Assembly: GCA_018606805.1 (NCBI GenBank)
Contig: JAGYWI010000021.1
Location: 1 to 52,983 of the forward strand
DNA length: 52,983 nucleotides
From: Candidatus Magnetomicrobium cryptolimnococcus
GTDB lineage: Bacteria > Nitrospirota > Thermodesulfovibrionia > Thermodesulfovibrionales > Magnetobacteriaceae
Direction: 5' to 3'
Position numbers and translations under genes: made by a program. Position 1 is the stretch's first letter. The number at the start of each line of letters is the position of its first letter. The notes under the pieces were generated by a model. It searched no databases. It was not told where the DNA came from and worked only from the letters and a program-made list of their open reading frames with translations. Positions 34,250-42,982 of this stretch are shown here, piece after piece.

Positions 34250-35410
34250 ATGGAAGGCGAAAGGGCACAGTACAAAGGGCAAAAAGATAAATTCTACAAT
34301 ATAGTAATGACTGGTGATGTAATCAAGGGCAAAGACATTAATGAATGCAAAACTAAGCTATCATCAGTTTTCCACATACCAGTTAGTAAGGTTGAATCAT
34401 ACTGTAGGGGTGAAAGAAAGGTTGTAAAAAAACATTTAGATATTGATAAAGCTAAAAAATACAAACAAGTGCTTATCGCCATTGGATTTCAGTGCACTAT
34501 TGAACCAGTTAAAGAAAAAGCCTTGTTAACAAAACCTATGATTAAAGCAAAGCAACAGGACTTTCAAAGGGATAAGCATAAAGAAATACCAATGGCAATT
34601 GAAGACAAAGCAAAAGAAGAGGCACAAGAGGAACAATTAGAGGAAGAACCCGAAAGAGTACGTGTCATACACGAGGAATTTCCACAAATCCACATACCAA
34701 CCCCCAAAAAAGACGAGACACCGCCTCCTCCGTTTTTTTCACAAATTGCCAAGGTTTTCATCTATCCATTTATTGGAAATGGCAAACTGCTATTAATAGC
34801 AGGAACTTTGACGTTTTTTGTACTAAGCCACATACCATTTACCAAACTTTACGGCCAACTACTTGTTAGTGGTTATATGATTGCATATATGATGAAAATA
34901 ATCACAAGTTCAGCAAAAGGCGAAAAAGAATTACCCGATTGGCCTGATTTTACAGATATAACAGATGATATAATAAGACCAATATTTATGATGATTGCAG
35001 CCATAGTTGTAAGTAATATCCCAACTATTGCATATGCTGCATATAAATATAATGTTTCTTCAATCCAAATAAACGACCCCATATTATTAACATTACCATT
35101 TATAGGAACATTATATTTCCCAATGTCCCTTATTACAATGTCCATATCTAATTCAATAAAGGGCTTAAACCCTGTGCTTGTTATAAAATCCATATTTAGC
35201 GTGCCAGTTGAGTATTTTTTTACACTATTATTCCTATTTATCATCGTAGGCATTGGTCTTGCGGAACAAATATTTATTGCTTATATAAAAATCCCATACG
35301 TTACGCCTATCATAAGCACGTTTCTGTCCATTTATTTTGCCACAGTGGAGATGAGACTACTTGGGCTTTTAATATATTGCAATAGGGAGAGATTTGATTG
35401 GTCTGTATAG
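34250..35410 (+). CDS. DUF4013-like membrane protein with N-terminal regulatory domain
   Basis: 386 aa. Residues 15-88 form a small alpha/beta domain (FYNIVMTGDVIKGKDINECKTKL region, KVVKKHLDIDKAKKYKQVLIAIG). This domain is found at the N-terminus of assorted proteobacterial envelope proteins and has the GxxxxGxD and IKKxLDxxxAxKY pattern. A Glu/Pro-rich linker (90-165) follows. The C-terminal half has about six membrane spans resembling DUF4013 (FIYPFIGNGKLLLIAG, GEKELPDWPDF, FPMSLITMSIS). Function unknown. GGAGG is 8 bases before the ATG. Its TAG stop lies inside the first bases of a MITE end. Confidence 0.75.
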   Translation: MEGERAQYKGQKDKFYNIVMTGDVIKGKDINECKTKLSSVFHIPVSKVESYCRGERKVVKKHLDIDKAKKYKQVLIAIGFQCTIEPVKEKALLTKPMIKAKQQDFQRDKHKEIPMAIEDKAKEEAQEEQLEEEPERVRVIHEEFPQIHIPTPKKDETPPPPFFSQIAKVFIYPFIGNGKLLLIAGTLTFFVLSHIPFTKLYGQLLVSGYMIAYMMKIITSSAKGEKELPDWPDFTDITDDIIRPIFMMIAAIVVSNIPTIAYAAYKYNVSSIQINDPILLTLPFIGTLYFPMSLITMSISNSIKGLNPVLVIKSIFSVPVEYFFTLLFLFIIVGIGLAEQIFIAYIKIPYVTPIISTFLSIYFATVEMRLLGLLIYCNRERFDWSV

Positions 35411-35545
35411 TATACCCAAACAAATTAGGTTTACAAACCACTATTAAGAAACAAATACACAGTGAGGGCAGAGCCCTCACTGTGTATTTGTTTCCTTATT
35501 ATTTCTTACGCACTTTTTTTGTCAAAAAAGGTTTTCCCCCATGCC
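35404..35545. repeat. MITE end, 22-bp-arm perfect palindrome and hairpin-family tail
   Basis: TAGTATACCCAAACAAAT then TAGGTTTACA (from 35408) is the MITE terminus. A palindrome follows with 22-base perfect arms at 35448-35469 and 35473-35494 around AGA (GAAACAAATACACAGTGAGG and its complement). Then comes GGTTTTCCCCCATGCC, the tail of the hairpin family. No second MITE terminus is evident. A pyrimidine-rich tract (35546-35585) follows. Confidence 0.7.
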
Positions 35546-35590
35546 TCTTCTTTTTCTTTTGTCTTTTTTTTATTTTTCTTTTCTTTACAC

Positions 35591-35622
35591 TTGCCCTTTA
35601 GTACCAATATCTGTTATATAAT
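35591..35622 (+). promoter_or_regulatory. Candidate sigma-70-type promoter of a small RNA
   Basis: TTGCCC (35591-35596) and TATAAT (35617-35622) stand 20 bp apart; an alternative -10, TTATAT (35614-35619), gives 17 bp. No coding region begins nearby. Start of transcription is expected near 35629. Confidence 0.45.
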
Positions 35623-35628
35623 ATATGA

Positions 35629-35795
35629 AAGGGCAAATTGCCTGCCCTGCTGGTGATTGGAATAGAAAAACTGATTCTATAATTAGGTTTCAGGGTGTCT
35701 GGGTAAGGTATATAATGCAGGCCGGCACCTATGTGTGTTGGAAGCAGCGTATTTCTTTAGGACCCCATACTAGAAAAATGGGATCTAATTTTTTT
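35629..35795 (+). ncRNA. Candidate structured small RNA upstream of rarA
   Basis: A promoter-like element precedes it and a hairpin plus T tract closes it, giving about 165 nt. Internal pairing includes ATAGAA with TTCTAT around a 7-nt loop, and GGTGTCTGG with CCGGCACC (one bulge). CTGCT near the 5' side pairs weakly with AGCAG near the 3' side and would enclose both. No good protein frame with a ribosome site is present. Size and location next to rarA recall 6S RNA of some bacteria, but the long rod with central bubble is not clear, so identity is open. It could alternatively be a long rarA leader. Confidence 0.4.
35761..35795 (+). terminator. Intrinsic terminator of the candidate small RNA
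   Basis: GACCCCAT and ATGGGATC form an 8-bp stem (one weak pair) around a 9-base loop, followed within a few bases by a run of seven T. A second, weaker hairpin with five T follows at 35796-35820 (CGCC with GGCG). Confidence 0.6.
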
Positions 35796-35949
35796 CGCCA
35801 CACCGCAAGGGCGGGTTTTTAATATAAATGACGGAAGGCTTTTGTAATTCAATTACATTACGGTTAGCATACCGGGATTTTATGACATAAAATTGGGAGT
35901 GTGTCTTTCAGTTACGGTTACAAAAGGGCCTGAGGAAGGATGATTATCG

Positions 35950-37209
35950 TTGGAATTATTTATAAAGGAAAGAAGTGGAGTGCCTCTGGCGTGGAGGATG
36001 AGGCCAAAGAGTATTGCAGAGGTTGTTGGTCAGAAACATATACTTGGAAAGGGAAAGTCTCTTTACAATCTTATAGAAAATGATAAAATAGTATCGGTGA
36101 TTTTTTATGGTCCACCGGGCAGTGGTAAGACTGCTGTTGCGCATATAATTGCAAAAAAGACAAAGGCTCTTTTTATTGAGATAAACGCCGTTACAAGTGG
36201 CATCAAGGAGATAAGAAGTGCTGTTGACAAGGCAAAGTATGGTAAAACTATTGTTTTTATAGATGAAATACATAGGTTCAACAAGACCCAGCAAGATGCC
36301 CTTTTGCCACATATAGAAAAGGGGGAAATAATATTAATAGGTGCCTCGACGGAAAACCCGTATTTTGCATTAACGCCGGCGCTTTCATCAAGAACTACTG
36401 TTTTTCAATTCAATACCTTAGAAGATGAATCTTTAAGGCAGATTTTAAAAAATGCACTTACTACTAACAATTACCAAGTTGTTTTTAGTGACGATGCCAT
36501 TGATTACATAATACACATTTCTTCAGGAGACGCTAGAAAGGCTTTAAACACGCTTGAATTAGTTATTTTATGCTATAAAGAAAGTGCTGTTCATTTGGAA
36601 ATCATAAGCAAAGAACACGTAATGGATATAACGCAGGATAAGGCGTTGTACTATGATGAATCTACTCATTATGACACGATTTCAGCTTTTATAAAAAGTG
36701 TAAGGGGCTCTCATCCTGATGCAGCCTTATATTGGCTTGCCTGTATGATAGAATGCGGTGAAGACCCGCTATTTATAGCTAGAAGGCTTATCATACTGGC
36801 TTCGGAGGATATTGGAAATGCCGACCCCTATGCCCTTACTATGGCTGTAGCAACACATCAGGCTATTGAACGAATAGGCATGCCTGAGGGCAAATTGGTT
36901 TTAGCTCAAACCACAGTGTATTTATCGCAAGCGCCAAAAAGTAATTCTGCTGTGATTGCCATAGAGTCTGCATTATCTGCGGTTAGGGATTTTCCTGTAC
37001 AGAAAGTACCATTGCATTTACGGGATTGTCATTATAAAGGCGCTAAAAATTTAGGTGTTGGTGGATATAAGTATCCACACGATTATGCTGGACATTATGT
37101 TGAGCAGGATTACATGGAAGAGGCGATGTCTTTTTACAAACCTACTTCAGAGGGATTTGAAAAGGAAATTAAAAAACGATTAGACGGGAGGCTAAAGAAA
37201 GATGTATAG
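35950..37209 (+). CDS. rarA: Replication-associated recombination protein A (MgsA/RarA) AAA ATPase
   Basis: This 419-aa clamp-loader-like AAA+ ATPase acts at stalled replication forks. Opening motifs [22 protein letters not shown], Walker A GPPGSGKT (54-61), Walker B with DEIHRFNK (105-112), the [17 protein letters not shown] sensor region and the C-terminal [17 protein letters not shown] are all family marks. The start is TTG at 35950 with AAGGA about 10 bases upstream; the ATG at 35940 is out of frame. The 3' end overlaps rny by 8 bases. It leads the plus-strand run that extends to oppC. Confidence 0.95.
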   Translation: MELFIKERSGVPLAWRMRPKSIAEVVGQKHILGKGKSLYNLIENDKIVSVIFYGPPGSGKTAVAHIIAKKTKALFIEINAVTSGIKEIRSAVDKAKYGKTIVFIDEIHRFNKTQQDALLPHIEKGEIILIGASTENPYFALTPALSSRTTVFQFNTLEDESLRQILKNALTTNNYQVVFSDDAIDYIIHISSGDARKALNTLELVILCYKESAVHLEIISKEHVMDITQDKALYYDESTHYDTISAFIKSVRGSHPDAALYWLACMIECGEDPLFIARRLIILASEDIGNADPYALTMAVATHQAIERIGMPEGKLVLAQTTVYLSQAPKSNSAVIAIESALSAVRDFPVQKVPLHLRDCHYKGAKNLGVGGYKYPHDYAGHYVEQDYMEEAMSFYKPTSEGFEKEIKKRLDGRLKKDV

Positions 37210-38764
37210 TTTTATATATGCAATTTTGTTTTTAATTGCAGGGGCAGCCGCTGGTGTTGGCATATCCTTGTATTTTAAAAATCAGTACAATAAAAAATAC
37301 CTTGAATTAGAAGAAAAAAACAAGGAAAAAATCAAAGACGCTGAAAAAGAGGCTGAAAGAATTAAAAAAGATGCCTATTTGGAATCTAAAGATATTCGTT
37401 ATCAGGCCAAATCAGAGGTAGAAAAGGAGCTTAAAGAAAAGCGCCATGAAATAAATCAGATTGAAAAAAGGCTTCGCCACAAGGAAGAAATACTTGAGCG
37501 TAAGTTAGACCAGTTTGAAAAGCGAGAAAATGAACTTGGACGACGAGAAAAGGACTTTGTACGAAAGGAAAACTCCATAAGCGAAAAAGAAAAGGAGTAC
37601 GACCAATTAGTTTTACAGGCAAAGGAAAGGCTTGAGCGCCTCTCTGGTATAACTCAAGAAGAAGCTAAGGCTATGCTTTTAAAGGCTGTTGAAGATGAAA
37701 TACGTTTTGATAAGGGAAAATTAATAAAGCAAATAGAACAAGATACCAAAGAAGAGGCAGAAAAGAAGGCACACGACATAATAAGTCTTGCCGTACAGCG
37801 TTATGCAAGTGAGTACGTCTCAGATGTAACGGTAACGGCAGTAACACTACCAAATGATGAGATGAAGGGGCGTATTATAGGCAGAGAAGGACGTAATATT
37901 CGGGCTTTAGAGGCGGCTACTGGTGTGGATTTTATTATTGATGACACGCCAGAGGCGGTAACTCTTTCCGGGTTTGACCCTGTAAGGAGAGAAATAGCGC
38001 GTATAGCCCTTGAGCGCTTAATAGCAGATGGTAGAATACACCCAGCTCGTATAGAGGAAATAGTTGAAAAGGCTAAAAAAGAGGTTAATCAGACAATGCG
38101 TGAAGAAGGTGAGCGGGCTGTGTTTGACCTTGGGCTTACTGGCGTGCATCCGGAGTTTATAAAGCTGCTTGGCAGGCTTAAGTATAGGACATCGTATGGG
38201 CAAAACGTGTTACAGCACTCAAGGGAAGTGGCATATTTATCAGGTATGATGGCCTCGGAGCTTAAGGCAGATGTTAAGTTAGCAAAACGTGCCGGGCTTT
38301 TACATGATATTGGAAAGGCCGTAGACCATGAAGTGGAAGGTGCACATCATGAAATAGGGGCTGTTATTGCTAAGAAATTAAATGAAGACGAGCGGGTCAT
38401 TAATGCAATGCTTGTACACCATGGGGATGGCGACCCTACATGTATAGAGTCAGCGCTTGTTACGGCTGCCGATGCCCTTTCAGCAGCACGCCCTGGGGTT
38501 AGACGTGAAAGTATCGAAAACTATATTAAACGCCTTGAAAAACTTGAAGATATTGCTATGTCCTACACTGGGGTTGAAAAATGTTATGCTATTCAAGCAG
38601 GAAGAGAGATACGTATCATAGTTAAACCGGATGATACTACCGATGAAATGTCTTATTTGATGTCAAGGGAAATAGCTAAGAAAATAGAATCAGAGATGAC
38701 CTATCCCGGCCAGATTAAGATTACTGTTATCAGAGAATCCCGTTTCGTTGATTATGCGAAATAA
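37202..38764 (+). CDS. rny: Ribonuclease Y
   Basis: This 520-aa membrane-anchored endoribonuclease initiates mRNA decay. An N-terminal membrane span ([18 protein letters not shown]) precedes a long Lys/Glu coiled coil (about 28-190). The KH domain follows ([39 protein letters not shown] region). The HD domain has [25 protein letters not shown] and the LVHHGDGDP segment. The length is exactly typical of the family. Its overlap with rarA and 15-bp gap to ymdB indicate one transcript. Confidence 0.97.
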   Translation: MYSFIYAILFLIAGAAAGVGISLYFKNQYNKKYLELEEKNKEKIKDAEKEAERIKKDAYLESKDIRYQAKSEVEKELKEKRHEINQIEKRLRHKEEILERKLDQFEKRENELGRREKDFVRKENSISEKEKEYDQLVLQAKERLERLSGITQEEAKAMLLKAVEDEIRFDKGKLIKQIEQDTKEEAEKKAHDIISLAVQRYASEYVSDVTVTAVTLPNDEMKGRIIGREGRNIRALEAATGVDFIIDDTPEAVTLSGFDPVRREIARIALERLIADGRIHPARIEEIVEKAKKEVNQTMREEGERAVFDLGLTGVHPEFIKLLGRLKYRTSYGQNVLQHSREVAYLSGMMASELKADVKLAKRAGLLHDIGKAVDHEVEGAHHEIGAVIAKKLNEDERVINAMLVHHGDGDPTCIESALVTAADALSAARPGVRRESIENYIKRLEKLEDIAMSYTGVEKCYAIQAGREIRIIVKPDDTTDEMSYLMSREIAKKIESEMTYPGQIKITVIRESRFVDYAK

Positions 38765-38779
38765 GCGGTCTGAATACTT

Positions 38780-39568
38780 ATGAATATACTTTTTATAGGT
38801 GATATAATAGGCCTTGGCGGTAGAAATGCGCTAAAAGCCCATATGCGGTCAATAGTGGAAAAGGAAGCAATTGAATTTATAATAGTAAATGGCGAAAACG
38901 CTGCTGGTGGGTTTGGAATAACGGAGCAGATAGCGCGTGAGCTTTTTGATTATGGTGTGCACGTCATTACAACAGGTAATCACGTTTGGGATAAAAAAGA
39001 AATTATTGGCTACGTTACTCAAAATGATAGGCTGCTTCGGCCATTGAATTATCCACCGGGTGTGCCCGGTTTCGGCAGTGTCATATATTATTTGAAAAAT
39101 GGGGTAAAGATTGGGGTAATAAATCTAATGGGTAGAATATTTATGGCGCCTGTTGACTGTCCATTCCGCACTTCAATTCCAGAGATAGAACGTATTCAAA
39201 ATGAAACAAATGTCATAATAGTGGATTTTCATGCCGAGGCTACTTCTGAAAAGATAGCCTATGCCCACTATGTTAACGGGAAAGTAAGCGCCGTATGTGG
39301 AACACATACGCATGTACAAACGGCAGATGAGCGGATTTTGTCAAAGGGAACTGCATTTATAACGGATGTTGGTATGACTGGACCGTATGACTCTATTATT
39401 GGGATAAAGGAAGAACAAATTATAGAGAGATTTCTAACATTTATGCCAAATAAATATGATGTTGCTAAGGGAAGGACTATTTTTTCGGCTGTTGTTTTAG
39501 ATGTAGACCATAATACAGGCAAGACATACTCTATAAAGAGGATAATGCTTGTTAGTGAGCAAAAATAA
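38780..39568 (+). CDS. ymdB: YmdB-family metallophosphoesterase (2',3'-cyclic nucleotide phosphodiesterase)
   Basis: 262 aa. The calcineurin-like metal ligands of the family are present: D8 (IGDIIG), E39 and N40 (NGENAAGG), N67 and H68 (TGNHVW), H151 (VDFHAEATSEK), and H176 and H178 (GTHTHVQTAD). YmdB proteins hydrolyse 2',3'-cyclic nucleotides and influence mRNA levels together with RNase Y in Bacillus. The conserved rny-ymdB order is kept here. Cytoplasmic. OsmC-like follows after 19 bp. Confidence 0.94.
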   Translation: MNILFIGDIIGLGGRNALKAHMRSIVEKEAIEFIIVNGENAAGGFGITEQIARELFDYGVHVITTGNHVWDKKEIIGYVTQNDRLLRPLNYPPGVPGFGSVIYYLKNGVKIGVINLMGRIFMAPVDCPFRTSIPEIERIQNETNVIIVDFHAEATSEKIAYAHYVNGKVSAVCGTHTHVQTADERILSKGTAFITDVGMTGPYDSIIGIKEEQIIERFLTFMPNKYDVAKGRTIFSAVVLDVDHNTGKTYSIKRIMLVSEQK

Positions 39569-39587
39569 AAAACTTTAAGGAGGTATT

Positions 39588-40022
39588 ATGGATGCAAAGG
39601 TAAAGTTTGTTGAGGGCATGCAGTTTGTTGGTTACGCCTCATCAGGGCACGCTATTGTAATGGACGGAGACCATGAAGTAGGTGGCAATGATACAGGGTC
39701 AAGACCGTCGGAGCTTTTGCTGATTGCTATTGGCGGGTGTACTGGTATGGATGTTATTTCAATACTAAGAAAGAAAAAACAAGATGTTACCAGTTTTGAG
39801 ATAAACGTTCACGGCGATAAGGCAGGAAATCACCCTAAGAAGTTTGAAACCATGACGCTTGAGTATGTTTTCAAGGGACACAACTTATCTGAGGAGGCTG
39901 TTAAACGGGCTTGTGAGCTTTCTTTTGAGAAATACTGTACGGTGCGGGCTTCTTTAGCTCCGGGGGTTAATATTACCTATACATATAAAATAATTGAGGA
40001 TGTTGAAAATACAGCCCTATAA
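39588..40022 (+). CDS. OsmC/Ohr family peroxiredoxin-like protein
   Basis: 144 aa. The fold is signalled by SRPSELLLIAIGGCTGMDVISIL with C51, and SFEKYCTVRASL with C117. These are the two redox Cys used by OsmC/Ohr proteins to reduce organic hydroperoxides. It belongs to the YhfA-like branch, whose substrate is less certain. AAGGAGG stands 9 bases before the ATG, an excellent ribosome site. The 3' end overlaps the pgpA start by about 23 bases. Confidence 0.92.
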   Translation: MDAKVKFVEGMQFVGYASSGHAIVMDGDHEVGGNDTGSRPSELLLIAIGGCTGMDVISILRKKKQDVTSFEINVHGDKAGNHPKKFETMTLEYVFKGHNLSEEAVKRACELSFEKYCTVRASLAPGVNITYTYKIIEDVENTAL

Positions 40023-40482
40023 GACATTTATAAGGCTATTATTTAAATATATAGCGTCCCTTGGCTTTATAGGTTTTTTACCTATAGCGCCTGGGACGTG
40101 GGGAACGTTAGCCGGTTTTGTTTTTTTATGGTTAGTGCAAGTAGATGGCTTTTATCTACTTATTTTAAGTTTAATAGTGTTGGTTATCGGTGTTTTTGCT
40201 GCCCAGATAGCAGAAGAGGAGTTTAATAAAAAAGATAGCGGACACATTATTATAGATGAGCTATGTGGGTATTTTGTAAGTGTGGTTTTTATAGAGCAAT
40301 CTATGTCGGTGTTAATAGCGGGATTTTTTTTATTTAGATTTTTCGATATTGTAAAACCACAACCGGTAAGACTATGTGAAAAACTGCCAGGTGGCTTTGG
40401 CGTAATGCTTGATGACGTTATGGCTGGCATATATGCAAATATTGTCATACAGATAGTAATATTAACTGGATTATGGAAATAA
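40000..40482 (+). CDS. pgpA: Phosphatidylglycerophosphatase A
   Basis: About 160 aa, with inner-membrane helices. It dephosphorylates phosphatidylglycerol phosphate. Family signatures are FIGFLPIAPGTWGTLAGF, GHIIIDELCGYFVSV (acidic metal site) and FRFFDIVKPQPVRLCEKLPGGFGVMLDDVMAG. The start at ATG 40000 follows GAGG closely; a TTG at 39994 is also in frame. It overlaps the OsmC-like gene upstream and the thpR gene downstream, so the genes are translationally coupled. Confidence 0.95.
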   Translation: MLKIQPYKTFIRLLFKYIASLGFIGFLPIAPGTWGTLAGFVFLWLVQVDGFYLLILSLIVLVIGVFAAQIAEEEFNKKDSGHIIIDELCGYFVSVVFIEQSMSVLIAGFFLFRFFDIVKPQPVRLCEKLPGGFGVMLDDVMAGIYANIVIQIVILTGLWK

Positions 40483-41030
40483 GGTCTTTTATATCAATAA
40501 ATCTGCCAATTGCCCTTAAAACTACAATAGATAACACTATTACGGAGCTTAAGGCTTTTGGACGGGACGTTAAGTGGATAAAAGGTGAAGCCCTGCACAT
40601 CACTATGAAGTTTCTTGGCAATATCAACGTGGAAAGACTTGCTTTGTTTGAAGAGGTGTTAACGGAAACATCAACAATGCACAGCCCGTTTGATTTGAAG
40701 TTTTCAGGGCTTGGATTTTTTCCAAACCAAAGATACCCAAAAATTGTGTGGATAGCTGTAAATACCTCACCTGCTTTAAATAAGCTGCAGGCGGAAATAG
40801 ATGATAAATTTGAAAAACTTGGATTTAGTAAGGAAAAACGCAAGTTTTCCCCCCACCTGACCATTGGGAGGATAAAAGATGATGCAAATACAAGGACACT
40901 TACAGAAAAAGTGCTGTCTATGGGTAATACCTATTTTGGAACATTTACGGTCAATTCGTTTTTTTTAATGAAGAGTGATTTACAAAAAGATGGCGCTAAG
41001 TACACGGTAATTAAGGAATTTCCTCTATGA
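40473..41030 (+). CDS. thpR: RNA 2',3'-cyclic phosphodiesterase (2H family, LigT-like)
   Basis: 185 aa with two HxTx motifs, H42-I-T44 ([10 protein letters not shown]) and H128-L-T130 ([10 protein letters not shown]), that form the 2H phosphoesterase active site. FISINLP and the [15 protein letters not shown] stretch are typical of ThpR. It hydrolyses 2',3'-cyclic phosphates on RNA ends and has ligase activity in vitro in homologues. The presence of rny, ymdB and thpR in one operon groups three functions of RNA end or cyclic-phosphate processing. Four-base overlap with the permease gene downstream. Confidence 0.93.
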   Translation: MEIRSFISINLPIALKTTIDNTITELKAFGRDVKWIKGEALHITMKFLGNINVERLALFEEVLTETSTMHSPFDLKFSGLGFFPNQRYPKIVWIAVNTSPALNKLQAEIDDKFEKLGFSKEKRKFSPHLTIGRIKDDANTRTLTEKVLSMGNTYFGTFTVNSFFLMKSDLQKDGAKYTVIKEFPL

Positions 41031-42010
41031 AAGGCATAGTAGCTTATTTATTTAGTAAAGGCTTTGAGTTAATAATAACCTTTATTGGTATAACTATTAT
41101 AAGTTTTTTAATAATTCATCTTGCCCCCGGTAAGCCTACAGATATGCTAACGGAGTTAAACCCAAAAATAACGCCAGAGACACGGATAAAACTTGAACAA
41201 TACTATGGGCTGGATAAGCCCCTTTATATGCAGTATAAAATGTGGCTTAAACGTGTAATACACCTTGATTTTGGAAACTCCTTTTCTTCCGATCATCGCC
41301 TTGTCTGGGATAAAATTAAAGAGAAATTGCCTGCAACTATCTCTATAAACGTACTATCACTTTTGCTAATTTTAATTATATCAATACCAATAGGGATTAC
41401 ATCAGCGACCCATCAGTATTCTCTATACGATAAGCTAATGACAGTGATTGTCTTTGTTGGCTTTGCTATGCCGGCTTTTTGGTTAGCACTTTTATTAATG
41501 ATGTTTTTTGGTATATATTTAAATATACTACCTATATCAGGTCTAAAGTCAATAAACTATGATGAACTTCAAACCGTAGAAAAGGTCATAGACATTGGTA
41601 AACATCTGTTGCTACCGGTATTTATATCAGCCTTTGGCGGTATTGCAGGTATATCACGTTATATGAGAAGCAGTATGCTTGAGGTGATACGTCAAGATTA
41701 TATAACAACAGCAGTGGCTAAAGGGTTAAAGAGCTCAAGGGTAATCTATATACACGGGCTAAGAAATGCACTGTTGCCAGTTGTAACCATACTTGGTCTA
41801 TCAGTACCCGGTTTAATTGGAGGAAGTGTTATTTTTGAGCAGGTTTTTGGCATACCGGGGATGGGACAACTGTTTTATATGGCAGTAATGACAAGAGATT
41901 ATCCGTTAATAATGGGGATTTTGACTATTGGAGCGGTATTAACTATTGCAGGAAATATGCTTGCTGATATTGGCTATGCCATTGTAGACCCAAGGGTAAG
42001 GAAGGCATAA
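41027..42010 (+). CDS. Opp/Dpp-type ABC transporter permease (DppB-like)
   Basis: 327 aa with six membrane spans. [18 protein letters not shown] and [18 protein letters not shown] are hallmarks of the B-type permease of peptide/nickel importers. The EAA loop is [24 protein letters not shown], and [15 protein letters not shown] follows. It pairs with the next gene as a heterodimer. No binding protein or ATPase subunit lies adjacent, so those must be encoded elsewhere. Substrate class (peptides, nickel or others) is undetermined. Confidence 0.93.
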   Translation: MKGIVAYLFSKGFELIITFIGITIISFLIIHLAPGKPTDMLTELNPKITPETRIKLEQYYGLDKPLYMQYKMWLKRVIHLDFGNSFSSDHRLVWDKIKEKLPATISINVLSLLLILIISIPIGITSATHQYSLYDKLMTVIVFVGFAMPAFWLALLLMMFFGIYLNILPISGLKSINYDELQTVEKVIDIGKHLLLPVFISAFGGIAGISRYMRSSMLEVIRQDYITTAVAKGLKSSRVIYIHGLRNALLPVVTILGLSVPGLIGGSVIFEQVFGIPGMGQLFYMAVMTRDYPLIMGILTIGAVLTIAGNMLADIGYAIVDPRVRKA

Positions 42011-42014
42011 AGCT

Positions 42015-42857
42015 ATGAAAGATAATTGGTGGGAAAGACTTAAAACTAATAAAATGGCGATAGCCGGTGGTCTTATAGTACTTTTTATGTTCATTATTTC
42101 TATATTTGCACCTATGATAACCCCCTACAAACCAAACATAATAGATAGGTATAACATACTATCCCCACCGGATACGAGACATTTATTTGGTACTGATGAC
42201 CTAGGGCGTGATGTCTTTAGCCGCATGCTCTACGGTGCGCGTGTATCGTTATCAGTGGGCTTTGTCGCCGTTGGACTTTCAACGGCAATTGGTGTTATTT
42301 TTGGTGCTATTGCCGGCTACTATGGTGGAATTGTAGATAGAATCATTATGCGATTTGTGGATATTATGCTTGCCATACCGACATTTTTTCTTATTTTAGC
42401 CGTAATAGCTTTTTTAGAGCCGGGCATTAGAAATATAATGATAGTTATAGGGTTAACCTCGTGGATGGGAGTAGCAAGGTTAATACGTGCAGAGTTTATC
42501 TCACTTAGAAATCGTGAGTTTGTGCTTGCATCAAAAAGCACTGGGGCTTCTGATTTGATGATAATAGTGCGCCATCTGCTGCCAAACAGTATGTCCCCTG
42601 TAATAGTGTCTGCCGTACTTGGCATAGCTGGAGCTGTGCTTTTGGAATCAGCCCTTAGCTTTCTTGGACTTGGCGTACAGCCGCCAACACCAAGTTGGGG
42701 CAATATTCTTACTATTGGTAAGGATAATATTGAAATAGCATGGTGGTTGTCGGTTTTTCCCGGTGTCGCTATATTAATAACTGTTCTTGGATACAATTTA
42801 TTTGGTGAAGGGCTGCGAGATGTATTTGACCCTCGTATCTGGGAGCGAAATGATTAA
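42015..42857 (+). CDS. Opp/Dpp-type ABC transporter permease (DppC-like)
   Basis: 280 aa. An N-terminal span (MAIAGGLIVLFMFIISIFAP) is followed by HLFGTDDLGRDVFSRMLYGARVSL, the signature of C-type permeases. The EAA loop is ASKSTGASDLMIIVRHLLPNSMSP. LLESALSFLGLGVQPPTPSWG and GEGLRDVFDPR close the family pattern. It begins 4 bp after the DppB-like gene. The following 125 bp contain repeat-family sequence and no gene. Confidence 0.94.
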   Translation: MKDNWWERLKTNKMAIAGGLIVLFMFIISIFAPMITPYKPNIIDRYNILSPPDTRHLFGTDDLGRDVFSRMLYGARVSLSVGFVAVGLSTAIGVIFGAIAGYYGGIVDRIIMRFVDIMLAIPTFFLILAVIAFLEPGIRNIMIVIGLTSWMGVARLIRAEFISLRNREFVLASKSTGASDLMIIVRHLLPNSMSPVIVSAVLGIAGAVLLESALSFLGLGVQPPTPSWGNILTIGKDNIEIAWWLSVFPGVAILITVLGYNLFGEGLRDVFDPRIWERND

Positions 42858-42892
42858 AAAGATAAGAATAAAGAAAAAGAAAAAAAGATTTG

Positions 42893-42975
42893 CGATGGAA
42901 ACCTTTTTTGACAAAAATGGGGTGGCAGCACACCTCCTTCCCACTTTCCAAAAACTTTTAACTTGCTGGCTAGTA
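42893..42975. repeat. Degraded hairpin-family repeat between oppC-like and glnE
   Basis: AACCTTTTTTGACAAAAATG is the inverse of the sequence near 35512-35532. CTTTCCAAAAACTTTTAACT is the inverse of the left arm seen at 45863-45880. The central GTGCGTAGG units are missing, leaving a relic of the family also found at 10269 and 45860. Confidence 0.55.
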
Positions 42976-42982
42976 CCCACAA

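Noticed and set aside
35398-35656. Two overlapping Phe-rich plus-strand frames after the DUF4013-like gene
   Set aside because: They translate the palindrome and pyrimidine tract (runs of Phe/Leu); there is no ribosome site and a promoter-like element lies inside them.
35629-35795. Calling the RNA upstream of rarA a bacterial SRP RNA because of GGAAGCAGC
   Set aside because: The SRP signature needs the asymmetric loop with paired GGUCAGG-type and GGAAGGGAGCAGCC-type strands; only a fragment similar to one strand is present.
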